A stretch of 64,000 nucleotides of DNA from Daphnia carinata (lineage: Eukaryota; Arthropoda; Branchiopoda; Diplostraca; Daphniidae). Where the stretch lies: assembly GCF_022539665.2 (NCBI RefSeq), contig NC_081337.1, positions 9,338,679-9,402,678 of the forward strand. Direction: 5' to 3'. Numbering within the stretch: position 1 is the first letter of the stretch; every line of letters starts with the position of its first letter. The notes beneath the pieces are model-generated. The model ran no database searches. It worked only from the letters and a program-made list of their open reading frames with translations, and was not told the DNA's origin. This document shows positions 24,797 to 34,266 of the stretch, piece after piece. A program made the position numbers and the translations under genes.

Positions 24797-24861
24797 GGTA
24801 TGGGAATCGATCCCCAGACATTCAGCGTGCAACGCCGATGCTCTAACATTGAGCCACGAGA
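24797..24861 (-). repeat. tRNA-like sequence in the inverted-duplication spacer
   Basis: On the minus strand, GTGGCTCAATGTTAGAGCA (D arm), then TCGGC-GTTGCAC-GCTGA (anticodon arm with a TGC triplet as in tRNA-Ala), then GGGGATCGATTCCC (T arm). The acceptor stem does not close. It is a decayed tRNA or the head of a SINE. Confidence 0.55.
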
Positions 24862-24963
24862 TATATCTATCATATTATATCTATTATCGCATATCATATG
24901 TTATAGTCTAGGATGTTTATGTAGTCTTTCACAAGTATATATTTATCTTTTTTTAGCTTTCAT

Positions 24964-25029
24964 AAGGTTCATAGCTCTGTGGTAGAGCATTCAGCTGCGG
25001 TAACTGTTACCCTGGGTTCAAACCTTAGT
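24964..25029 (+). repeat. tRNA-like sequence, plus strand
   Basis: TAGCTCTGTGGTAGAGCA gives a good D arm and GGGTTCAAACC a good B box. The anticodon arm is irregular. It is the second of three tRNA-like segments in the spacer. Confidence 0.5.
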
Positions 25030-25116
25030 AGATGTATAAAGATCTACGTTTCAATTTTATTCAAAGTGTAAATGCAAGTCCGCAAGTGACTAGAAAAAAG
25101 CTAACCTGACATCATA

Positions 25117-25186
25117 TGATTCATGGCTCATTGGTAGAGCATCGGCGCGGTATGCCGAACATCCAGGGTTCGATCCCTGGATAATA
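25117..25186 (+). repeat. tRNA-like sequence with intact D and T arms
   Basis: GGCTCATTGGTAGAGC forms the D arm, TCGGC-GCGGTAT-GCCGA the anticodon arm and CCAGGGTTCGATCCCTGG a T hairpin. The universal T33 is replaced by C, the T loop has six bases and the acceptor ends do not pair. It looks tRNA-derived rather than functional. Confidence 0.5.
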
Positions 25187-26696
25187 ATTGAATGCTAACA
25201 GATAAACGAGAAAACAATGGAAACAATGCTTACCATCAAAGGTGGCATAAACAATAAAGGTGAATTGAGCAAGCTAACTAAAAAAAAATTGATAAATGTA
25301 ATATGTGAACACAGACAATGAAAGAGACTAATTTTGCAAAAAAATTTTCTAAAAAAAAAATTTATTGACAATTCTCTGAACATTACAATTATTTTTGCAA
25401 CTTTAAAAAGGCACAATAGCCCTTTCAAAAGTTGCCGTCAACCCAGGCAGGGGGAGACACTGCCTTGTTGACCCACCGGGGAGATTACCCGGTGATTGGC
25501 TAAGAGAAGCCGGAAGAAGAGCTGAAGATTTGGAACATTTTTACAGGAGCGATTAACCTTTAGTTCGGATTTGTGGGCAGCCACGTCACCCTCCGTGAAC
25601 ACATCATCGGACGAAGCGGCACCCCACGTCCCCTTTCCGGCCAGAGCCCTCCAAACCTCGGTATATGTTGTTTTTATATATACCGTACAGTAGGGGCATG
25701 ACCCCCTACGGGCTTATTACGAGTCAAGGGGAAACGGGGCTACGGAAAGGAAGGGAGCCCAGATATGCACTTCAATTTTTTAAATATAAAATACCGTCTC
25801 GGGAATCCAAATTAAGTATAGAAATGTCATGTCATCCATTCAATCATTACAATTTATTCAGTGTCTTGCCCCAACCAAGAATCTTTTCAGATCCAATGTT
25901 ACTATTAACCTATGCTGAGAAAAGAAAAACACCATTAAGCATCTCAATTGTTGCTCATGTGACTTACATGACTTATAGATTCAACTTCTGGCAGAAGCTT
26001 GGGAAAGGCCATACAAATTGCAGATGAAAATCATTGTATAAGGCTCTTGAATGATAAAATAGCACCCCTAGAATGTTGCATTGTTGATAGTTGTGTTCCC
26101 AGTATGCTGAAAATCCTTTCCTATTGGATAATTTTTTTTTTAGATTAGACATGGTTGGCAAAAAGCAGGAGAAATGCTTTGTCATAAATTCAAAAAATTT
26201 TCAAGAAAATTCCTTTCATACCTAAAAGTCCATGTATGATGTTCATCGCTGCAATGCCAACGAAATGAAACATCTTTAGGGCCATTTAAGTACCCAGCTT
26301 CACCAACACTCTGAACGTAAAGGACAAGTTGTTCTTTAGCAAGAGAAGCAGAATTATTTGAGGCTTCTAGCTGTGACAGAACTATAAAGGATTGCTGTTA
26401 CACAGGATTCATTCACACAAGATGGTACTTCTCATTAGACAATTTGCATACTCTATTACTTTACCTCATACCTTAATGGTAATGCACTTTCAGTGTTTTT
26501 CAACTGTAGGCTCACTCTTCCATCCTGTAACACTTCCAGACTTGACTTGATCCCCCACTAAAATTCTGTGAATGCAAAATAATAGCATTAAAAATACTTT
26601 TTCAATAGACAAAAAACCGAAAAGTACCTAATTTATGTTTTATGTTGAACTCGTGGTATTTCTGGGTTTCCGTACCACACCCATTTTCAGCCCATA
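25185..26696. repeat. right arm of the large inverted duplication
   Basis: This is the reverse complement of the left arm, separated from it by a spacer of about 480 bp. Its outer end lies in the fourth exon of the coiled-coil gene, and the sequence continues past the arm into the rest of that gene. That suggests this side is the original and the left arm is the copy. Confidence 0.85.
25380..25719 (+). ncRNA. 340-bp stem-loop-rich block, right copy (possible structured RNA)
   Basis: Local hairpins in order: 25397-25435 (GCAACTTT..AAAGTTGC type), 25437-25472 (GTCAAC..AGGCAG with CTGCCT.GTTGAC), 25474-25494 (CACCGGG-GAGATTA-CCCGGTG), 25498-25511 (GGCT-AAGAGA-AGCC) and 25683-25711 (CGTA..TAGGGG with CCCCTACG). 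There is no protein frame. The identical partner lies at 24177-24516. Transcription is not shown by the sequence; no snRNA-type promoter or terminator was recognised. It could also be the structured end of an unrecognised mobile element. Confidence 0.35.
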
Positions 26697-27228
26697 TACG
26701 GTCCCACAATTGTTCACTTCCTTCGCTGCATGGACTTATTACTAACAATTTTAGTGCAGCACTAACAGAATTTAACTTTAACACGCTGTCAGGTGGTAGA
26801 CTGAATAACTAAACAATAAATAATTGTTTGTTAAAATTCTATACTTATTTTGAATTCTTATTTGAAAAGTTTAGGTACCTGACTGTGTTCGCCTAATGCC
26901 AATTCATCCTCATGTTCAGTTAGGGATGAGTTTGGAAAAACCTCCTTCACTGTTTGGAAACTGTTCCGTTCCAATTTGTTCTTTTCCCCTAGCTGAGCTT
27001 GTAGACTCAAAATTTGAGCTACAAAACACAAATGAATAAAAGCAAATAAATAGAATCATTACATATTAGGCCTTACCATCCTTAGCTTTGCTGTTATCTA
27101 ATATTTTGTGTTGTTCCAATAATTGGGCCTGCAGCTTCATAATTTGATCTAATAAACAATAATGAATAATTAAAACCAATATAATAATGTTTATACTTAC
27201 CATCCTTTTGTTGTATCATCTTATCCAT
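26490..27228 (-). CDS. small coiled-coil protein, family not recognised, possibly degenerate
   Basis: Exons are 27228-27201, 27148-27077, 27018-26879, 26808-26628 and 26557-26490, with GT..AG introns of 52-70 bp. The N-terminal exons encode a Gln/Leu-rich coiled coil (MDKMIQQKD, DQIMKLQAQLLEQHKIL, AQILSLQAQLGEKN). An acidic linker and a domain with VLKLNSVSAALKLLV, LWDRIWAENG and GDQVKSGSVTGWKSE follow. The frame stops at VEKH. The inverted copy has one extra A here and reads VEKTL before its own stop, so one or both are frameshifted. Downstream coding-like sequence (26230-26390: LVLYVQSVGEAGYLNGP, then WHCSDEHHTWTF) may be a further exon, which would mean the last exon is mis-modelled. Confidence 0.5.
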
Positions 27229-27384
27229 TTTTCAATTGTTCCTCCAGCCACGCGTTATTCTCTCCATCCACGCTACTGAACTAACTGCGAATGGCATCCA
27301 ATGGACTGAAATTGCCTACGCCAGTAATAACGAGTCTGAGCGATAGATGACTACGTGTCGGAAAAAAAGAAAAAAGTGTGATTT

Positions 27385-27441
27385 TTTTTTTTTTTTTTTT
27401 GGCGAAATTTTTTTTTTTTTTGTGTAAAACGGATTGCCATA
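27385..27441. mobile_element. right end of a GTAAAACGGATTGCCAT-type MITE
   Basis: T-rich DNA ends in GTAAAACGGATTGCCAT, the same terminal sequence as the elements at 22.6 and 33.2-34.0 kb. No matching left end is seen nearby, so it is truncated. Confidence 0.5.
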
Positions 27442-27727
27442 CCTGAGCACCAAATACAGTTCAGACCAATTTGTGTATTTGTCAAACACAAAAAGGCAGC
27501 ACGACACCAGACGAGGAGCAGACGACACTAACACAAAATAATCAAGTTAATTAAAGGAGGGGGGATTTAGGGATGCTAGGGTTGATAAACAAAGCTTTTT
27601 TTGTGTGTAGATACATACATAGATACATATAGTTAAATATATTTATAATTTGACTAAAACACGTTTATCCACCATTTCTTTCTTTGTTCTTTTCTTTTCG
27701 GAAGTAGGAAAAAAACTAAGAAAGAGA

Positions 27728-27829
27728 AAATAGATTTATATTTAAAATAGCGTGTCGTTGTACTTAAAATTCCCACCTCCCCCGAATGTGTAATGCCAAC
27801 GACACGATTTTTAAAATATAAATCTATTT
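27728..27829. repeat. inverted repeat, arms of about 32 bp
   Basis: AATAGATTTATATTTAAAAT and GCGTGTCGTTG (27728-27760) pair with CAACGACACG and its A/T-rich continuation (27798-27829) around a 37-bp loop. This could be a small foldback element. Another short palindrome, CATCCCTT-AC-AAGGGATG, lies at about 27888-27905. Confidence 0.65.
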
Positions 27830-27921
27830 GCTTGTGGATGACGCAACGGTTGGCTACAGGTCCAGCGGAAGACGAAAAATGGTTGGTCATCCCTTACAAG
27901 GGATGACTTAAAGCTGGATTT

Positions 27922-28224
27922 ATGATTCTTTTTATGATTCTTAAAGCTGGAGCTGGACCCCTTGCATTTGATGCTAATGGCATACTTAATTGTCGGAAGT
28001 CCTCATCAATTGGCTCTGAACTTGTAAAGGGTCAGCATCAAACACAAAACAGCAATCAAATTCTCTTCATTGATCCCATAAGTCGATTGTTGCTGAATGC
28101 AGCAAGAGAAATTTGCAACTGGAACACAGCACCAAGAGCTGAAAAGGTTAAACAATGTGTGGAATCTAATAACAAGCAAGGTCTCCCATTAAAACTGTAC
28201 TCTGTTACAATTCTAATTAATTAA
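27922..28224 (+). CDS. unassigned ORF, 100 codons
   Basis: An open frame with mixed, protein-like composition (AGAGPLAFDANG, ILFIDPISRLLLNAAREICN). It has no recognised domain and no clear promoter, and it begins in a short duplicated stretch (TTTATGATTCT twice). It may be an exon of a decayed gene or chance. Confidence 0.2.
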   Translation: MILFMILKAGAGPLAFDANGILNCRKSSSIGSELVKGQHQTQNSNQILFIDPISRLLLNAAREICNWNTAPRAEKVKQCVESNNKQGLPLKLYSVTILIN

Positions 28225-31010
28225 TTGATCTTGTTATCGAACAGATGATGACTAATACCATGAAATCACAAATCAGCTTGGCCTGAAAGATCCAGTACAT
28301 GTGGTTCATCAAGAAATGCACCAGTAGCTAGTACCATAACACATGTAGCATATTCCAGCTATTGAAGTGACCGAGGCTTGTTTGCCTCAGCACTAGTCGA
28401 CAGAATATGCACAACTGAAATATCACTCAGTGGCTAAAACAACACAGTACCCAAGCAACAAATACAAAATTTTCATTTTTAAAGTATGGTTTATTGGTCT
28501 AAACAATCAATAATAGTTACCTTGTAAACTCACAGTTGTGTATCTGTCGTCAATATTGTTCTATATTTCAATATCTTCAATCAGAAATACCTTTAACACT
28601 TTTACAGCTGTTATGTTTTTGAACCGATTTGGTCCTTTATAAGCTGTAAATGAATGAAAAAATTAGTGGAATTATACAATTTCCGTGGGGTGTCTAAGCA
28701 AATACCTTTGACAGTTGAAAATTTCCGTCACACCGCAAATTCCAATAGCATATTGAAGACCAAGCTTATTGATTTACAGGTGTTTCATTAATCTTTCTCT
28801 TCATGTTTCTTGATATCTTCCTCTCGAAAATGAGCTCAGACTTTTGACAATATGTCGATAATCTACTAAGGCTATTGGTTTTTCATCACTTGGCACCTGC
28901 TAACTACATAAAAGTAAACATTACATTTCCACCTTCAAAGCACTTTCTCCGATGTTCTTATTATTCTGACCACTCGGTAAGAAAAAACTTGCAGTATCTT
29001 GAAAGAATTCCATCATACCTATTCCAGATCATATTGTGGTTCTGAATGGTGGAATTGCCTCACCGTTCTTGAATCATAGTAAAAACACAGCCAGGTCGCT
29101 TAAACAGGTGAACGAAGAGGTAGTCAGACATTTACGAACGTAAGAAAATTTTACGCACGATGCAACGGCAGCGCAGTCTACTCCAAATTAAAAGCTGTTA
29201 ACCTGTCATCTGTGAAGAAACCGTGATAGATTTATCCTATCCTAGATTGCCGGGTTACTATAATGTTCCTGATCATAAAACGCACTATAAACTGTAATTG
29301 TGAATTCTTGAAATACTTTCAAGGCACCAATCAAGAAAACCAAAAGTACACAAATACACGTCATGGAAGTTTGGACGATACTGTGTTGATTACGTCAAAT
29401 AGGTTTCTGAATTCTTTTTTTTTTATTTTTTTTTTATTTTTGGAATGCCCAAGGATATTGTTTGGAAGACATTGTTGCAGTAAGGTGTAACGGGAGTTGG
29501 GGACACGAATCAAGTGTCCAACAGCCAATCATCCATGGGCTTTCATAATTTTTTTCCAAAACTCTAATTTTATTCCTGGAAAATGAAAAACCGCTGCTTT
29601 TTTCTTTTTCTACCTATGCTTCTCACCATTACCTACTTTTCAAGGCCAATCCGTTGTTGCTTTTCACTCACCCATTTTATGTAACCGTTACAAAATATTT
29701 TATTGTTCGAGGCAGTTTCCGTGGTCGTTCCATATCCATACCATTCATGCGCAGTATGTTGTGAAGGCAATAGAATACACCTGTCAAATTATAATCTTTA
29801 GTACACACAGAACCATAGACTGAAAATTCTAATTTATGACTGATACAGGGAAAACAAACAACAAAGCATGTATATTTCGACGATGGGGGAATGGCAAAGT
29901 CAGCAACCTGAATAAACCTAACAGTTTTCTTTAACTTACATTATACTACAGCTGCTGTAATTTGCTTTACTGTGTTGGCGATAATTGCTTTCTGTCAGTA
30001 AACCGTTTGCCGGCTTACACGAAAAGGATGGTATAACTAGGCAGGGATAAACTGTTTAAGTTATATGATAAAAGTAGGACAGGTATACAAGTTAACGCTG
30101 TTACTGTAAAGTATCTTCCCGTGTGGGAAGAGTGACTTTACGTAATGCGTGCATGCACGCAGGATGTCAAATTTTTGCAAAAACAGAAAACAAATAACGT
30201 GTACGAAGACAATAATTTGACAACGCATCAACTACTCATTAACGAGTCAATGAATTCCACACATTTTCACCACAAAGTGGATTTGTTTCTGTCAGCCATC
30301 ATCCTGATGTCAGCAATGGTGCTTCAACCCAACTCTGAGATTCAATTGACCCCACTTCCAATAATACTCCAAAATTTTCAACAATAAATTTAATTTTTGT
30401 TTTTCACATACCTTTCTAGTTATTTCGAGCTTTGCACACCTCAATGACTGTGGATGAGTTGGGTCTAATATTTGGAGTCAACAATTCATCACAAGCAGTG
30501 TTTTGCCTAATGTGACAAATGCTTGATTAAAGATAGAAAACTAAGCTAACTCTGTAGAAATGCATTACCATGTGTAGCATCTCTGATGACGATGGAGAAT
30601 CCTTGTTCCATCCGCCAATGAGAAGCTACATGGCAGTTGTCACAAAGCCTTGATGGAAAAATCTATTCATTAAATTGATATTTATGGGATTTTAATGTAC
30701 CGTTTGCCTGTCAAACATTTCCTACTGCAGGGGTGTTCGGGAATAATCACGGCTGTACGTATTTTGTGCTACAACTTGCATATGGCTCGTCGTTGTATTT
30801 GCTCAGGGCTCACAATCCCGAAACTGACTCTTGTTCACAGTTGCATGATTCTATTACAAGGATTAGAACCTTAATAGATGTGATATAAAGTCATCTAAAA
30901 TTATGGATGAAACAGCTTGGAAAAAATGCTTCTGCCACGAACTTGTCACAGCGGCACGCAGTGTTTCCACTTTCCGCAAAGTGGTATCCCTAGAACGTTG
31001 CCAGACTGGG
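28225..31010. other. repeat-rich DNA with possible gene remnants
   Basis: No intact gene. On the minus strand near 30570-30640 an open segment reads CDNCHVASHWRMEQGFSIVI and ends at a donor-like GTAATG; neighbouring minus-strand sequence (30420-30520) has further short open segments. This looks like a decayed gene, family not recognised. The rest is AT-rich. Confidence 0.35.
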
Positions 31011-31016
31011 GACATA

Positions 31017-31092
31017 AATCCCTATTTAAAAAAAATAAAATCCCCAGAAAAATCCCTATTTTAAAAAAATAAAATCCCCAGAAAAATCCCTG
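31017..31092 (+). repeat. tandem pair, ATCCC(TATTT)/A-rich unit of about 43 bp
   Basis: The unit AAATCCCTATTT, then an A run, then ATAAAATCCCCAGAA occurs twice in direct order and a third partial unit follows. A diverged version with CCCCAGAAAATTAAATAGG-type sequence is at 32600-32755. In both places a MITE with GGCCTACTATAATAACGGCC ends follows immediately. Confidence 0.6.
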
Positions 31093-31115
31093 TTACTTTC
31101 ATGGCATACTCACAT

Positions 31116-31278
31116 GGCCTACTATAATAACGGCCTGTCAGCGCGCAATACCTCCAGCGCCTAAAACTGCATTGCCAGAGGGGCGTAATACCCCAAACCG
31201 AGCTCCACTTTCCACTGTTTGGTAACGTATACAGAATTGAAATGTGTGGGAAAAACAGTGGAAAGGGAAAAAAGTGGA
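31116..31278. mobile_element. half copy of the GGCCTACTATAATAACGGCC palindromic MITE
   Basis: It begins with the same 20-bp terminus as the full element at 32768 and continues with GCGCCTAAAACTGCATT, GAGGGGCGTAATACCCCAAA and GAGCTCCACTTTCCACTGTT. It is lost after the central CAGTGGAAAG. The 3' half is missing. Confidence 0.7.
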
Positions 31279-32767
31279 ACCTAGCGCCGCGCGTGGCCAG
31301 CTTACGGTAGGAAAGGGAAAAAAGAAATGACTGAGGCTAGATTCGAACTGGAATATTAATTAATTATATTCCAGCTTATATATATGTTATATTGTTATAT
31401 TGTTATATAGCTTATATATAGCTTGTTCTCTGCCTCGCCAAACACCAAACACCTTGCTGTCAACAAAATCAACAACAACTACTACTACAAAATACTAACA
31501 AACTTGTTAGATACAAAAAGGAACAACAAAAACTTACGGGTAGCGAATTGGGTCACATATCCCGATGATAAGCTGCCTGCATCCACGAGCCGTCTTTCAA
31601 GCCGTGGGGAGGCTAACGAACAGCCTACGTTCAACGATCACCTCTTCTCTACCTTTCAGCTTGTGGTTCGATCTTCAAGGTAGTGAACAGTACTACAGAT
31701 CGATTTTTAGCCTGGCAAGGCTATTTTTGCCATTTTTAGCCTGGCAAGGCTTTTTTTGGTGTGCCATTTAGCCCCTTTATAGTAGGCATGGCTCTTCTTT
31801 TTTCTCTTTTCTTTTCTCTCTTCTTTTGTTCTTTCTTCTTTTTTTCTCTCTTCTTTTTTTTCTCTGTGTCGTGCTGTGGTAGGGCGCTGTGGTATAGCAC
31901 TGAGATCATACGTCGACTGTCCATGTTCGGTTCTTATAGACGCCATTGCTTCAAAAAATTGTTTATTATTTTTATAAATGTAAATAAAGAAAATAAAATA
32001 ACCCATTTTATTTATTTTAGAACAGTATTAAATCGAACACATTTTTAAAGCAATTAACCAGTGCCCGTCAAAGCCAAACAAGTTACCAGAAAAATTTAAA
32101 TTGGCTATGAAAATAAAACCATCGGATTACCCCATCATATTTGTTTAGTTAAGCAATAAAGATATGGTTTTTTCCAAAAATAATTGTCATCGAACTTTCA
32201 ACGTTATAAAGCCTCAAGAGAATCACAGCGTTTCCCAATGAACAGTGTGTTGCTCACCTAGATAACAAAATTGTGTGAGAGGCCTCGGGTTCATCATGTC
32301 TCAGCAACAAATTGTTCATCATGGTTGAACAAAATAGATTCGTAATTCCTACGTATATATTCAAGGAACTCTCCCCAGCTTTTGCAATTGGGTCAAGTGC
32401 TTGTCAGAATTCAGTCGGAGACTTAAAAACTTCGGCGTGCGATATGTTTGGCACAGACGTTTGGAGGATCAAATGGAGTTCGTGGTGTATCCTAGTCAGT
32501 GTTACTTTCTGAAAAGCGTACCGTTCACCATTGTCCGCTTGGTGGCTCTTATTGAGGAACATTTTACTTTTGAAGTTGCATAGAAGCGCCAAAAGCAACA
32601 GCGGTTTGGCCAAAAATCTCAAAATCCCGAGAAATCCCCAGAAAATTAAATAGGCCCTGGATAATCCCGGAAACCCTAGATTTCCATAACTGCACCCTAG
32701 ATTCCAAAAATTTTCCTTAAATCCCCCTAAATAGGGTAATATCCCTAGAAGTGGAATGGCTGACCAT

Positions 32768-33119
32768 GGCCTACTATAATAACGGCCTATCAGCGCGCCT
32801 AAAACTGCATTACCAGAGGGGCGTAATACCCCAAAACGAGCTCCACAAAGAGAGCTCCACTTTCCATTGTTTGGTAACTCATACAGAATTGAAATGAGTG
32901 GAAAAAACCAATGGAAAGTGGAATTCTGTTTGAGGTACTACGACGGGAGTTGTGTACCTCTCCCCCATTGCCAATCAGTGGCAAAAGCCAAGGAAATCAA
33001 AATGGGTGGAATGCAGCTGCGGCAAATGGAATTCGATTCGGGGTATTATACCCCACTGGCAATTTCAGTTTTGGGCGCAGGAGGTATTGCGCGCTGATAG
33101 GCCGTTATTATAGTAGGCC
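32768..33119. mobile_element. full-length palindromic MITE, about 352 bp
   Basis: The termini GGCCTACTATAATAACGGCC are perfect inverted repeats. Pairing continues inward almost to the centre (TATCAGCGCGC, AAAACTG, GGGG..ATACCCC, AAAGTGG..CCACTTT), so the transcript would fold into one long hairpin. There is no coding capacity. The superfamily is unknown; I did not identify a clear target-site duplication. Confidence 0.8.
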
Positions 33120-33224
33120 GTGATATAACCATAATTAGTTAACCGATCCACATCTGCCATATTTCGGAATCATCGTCCTTCGGTTCACAGACGTATGAAA
33201 AGAAATCATGAAAACTATGGCAAT

Positions 33225-34035
33225 ATGGCAATCCCGTTTTACAACGAATATTTCTGCTGCATCTCGCTGGCATTGTGTCAAATATTTGGTGTATTTAAAA
33301 AACGATTAACTTAATGAAAAATAAATAGCAACTTCACGGAATCAGCATTCAATTTCGAGTATTTCCTGTGATATTCAACCAATTCCAATGAGTCTCACTT
33401 TTTTGCAGAAAAAAAAATTTAAGCCCGACTAATAAATAAGCCCGATTTTCTGCTGTATCGCGCTAGCGCTGTAGCGTACTGGCGCGCTAGCATTGCGTGA
33501 AATATTCGGTGTATTTCAAAACGATTCACTTAACTTTAAAAGCAGCAATTTTCCCGGAATCACCTTTCAATTTTTAGTATAACCCTGTGACATTCAACCA
33601 ATTCCGATAAGTTTCAGTTTTTTCAGAAAAATTTTTTAAGCCCGACCGAGAAAAGTCGGGCTAATTTAGTCGGGCTTAAAATTTTTTTCGGTCAGTATCT
33701 GTAGAGAATTAACTAGAAATGTGACTGGTAGATGGCAATAGCAGTAAAACAGAAAAAAGGCCAATATTTTTTCGTTTTATTTTGGGTAAAACGGATTGCC
33801 ATAGTTAATTTTCCGTATACTCACCGAATTTTTCTGCTGCATGGCGCTAGCGCTGTAGCGTACTGGCGCGCTAGCAATGCGTCAAATAATCGATGTATTT
33901 CAAAAACGATTAACTTAATGAAAAAATAGCAGCTTTCCCGGAATCAGCATTGAACTTTGAGTATATCCTGTGATATTAAATCAATTCCGATGAGTTTGCA
34001 GGAAAAAATTTTTGGGGGGTAAAACGGGTTACCAT
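33225..34035. mobile_element. nested ATGGCAATCCGTTTTAC-end elements with GCGCTAGCGC cores
   Basis: It starts with ATGGCAATCCCGTTTTAC and ends with GTAAAACGGGTTACCAT. A third end, GTAAAACGGATTGCCAT, lies inside at about 33786-33802. Two cores containing CGCTAGCGCTGTAGCGTACTGGCGCGCTAGC-type sequence (33450-33492 and 33843-33876) and repeats of CGATTAACTTAATGAAAAA show several related copies inserted in tandem or into each other. Hairpins built on AGTCGGGCT occur at 33640-33685. Confidence 0.65.
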
Positions 34036-34266
34036 ATACCATTTGCAATTCTACTTTTTCTATTTAACGTTAGATGGCGTTAGGTAAAGAAAAACGCCCA
34101 TGCTGTTTAGTTTTCTATGAGCATGGTTATCGTAAAACTTGCAAGTCTAAAATTCTCTGCTTTTGCCTTCAAAGACCTTGGATTAATATTATAATAGTAA
34201 CATATTGGTTTTATTGTCACTAATTCCCTTCATTTGCTGAGATTCCAATTTGCGGCTGCTATTACC

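Larger units (their letters stand above)
31116..34266. other. cluster of miniature elements, no intact gene
   Basis: This interval upstream of BDP1 consists mainly of nested small elements and a pyrimidine-rich tract (about 31790-31865). Open frames inside it, such as 32867-33097, are chance frames across the palindromic element. A weak tRNA-like stretch (GTGGTATAGCACTGA..GTTCGGTTC) lies at about 31885-31945. Confidence 0.5.

Noticed and set aside
25117-25186. Functional tRNA gene
   Set aside because: The D and T arms are good, but T33 is missing and the acceptor stem does not pair, so it is listed as a tRNA-like repeat.
31795-31865. Poly-pyrimidine tract as a CRISPR-like or satellite array
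   Set aside because: The units are irregular TTCTTTT/CTC runs without fixed spacers; it is simple low-complexity DNA in an animal genome.
32867-33123. Overlapping plus-strand frames at 32.9-33.1 kb
   Set aside because: They read across the palindromic MITE; symmetry of the element keeps the frame open by chance.
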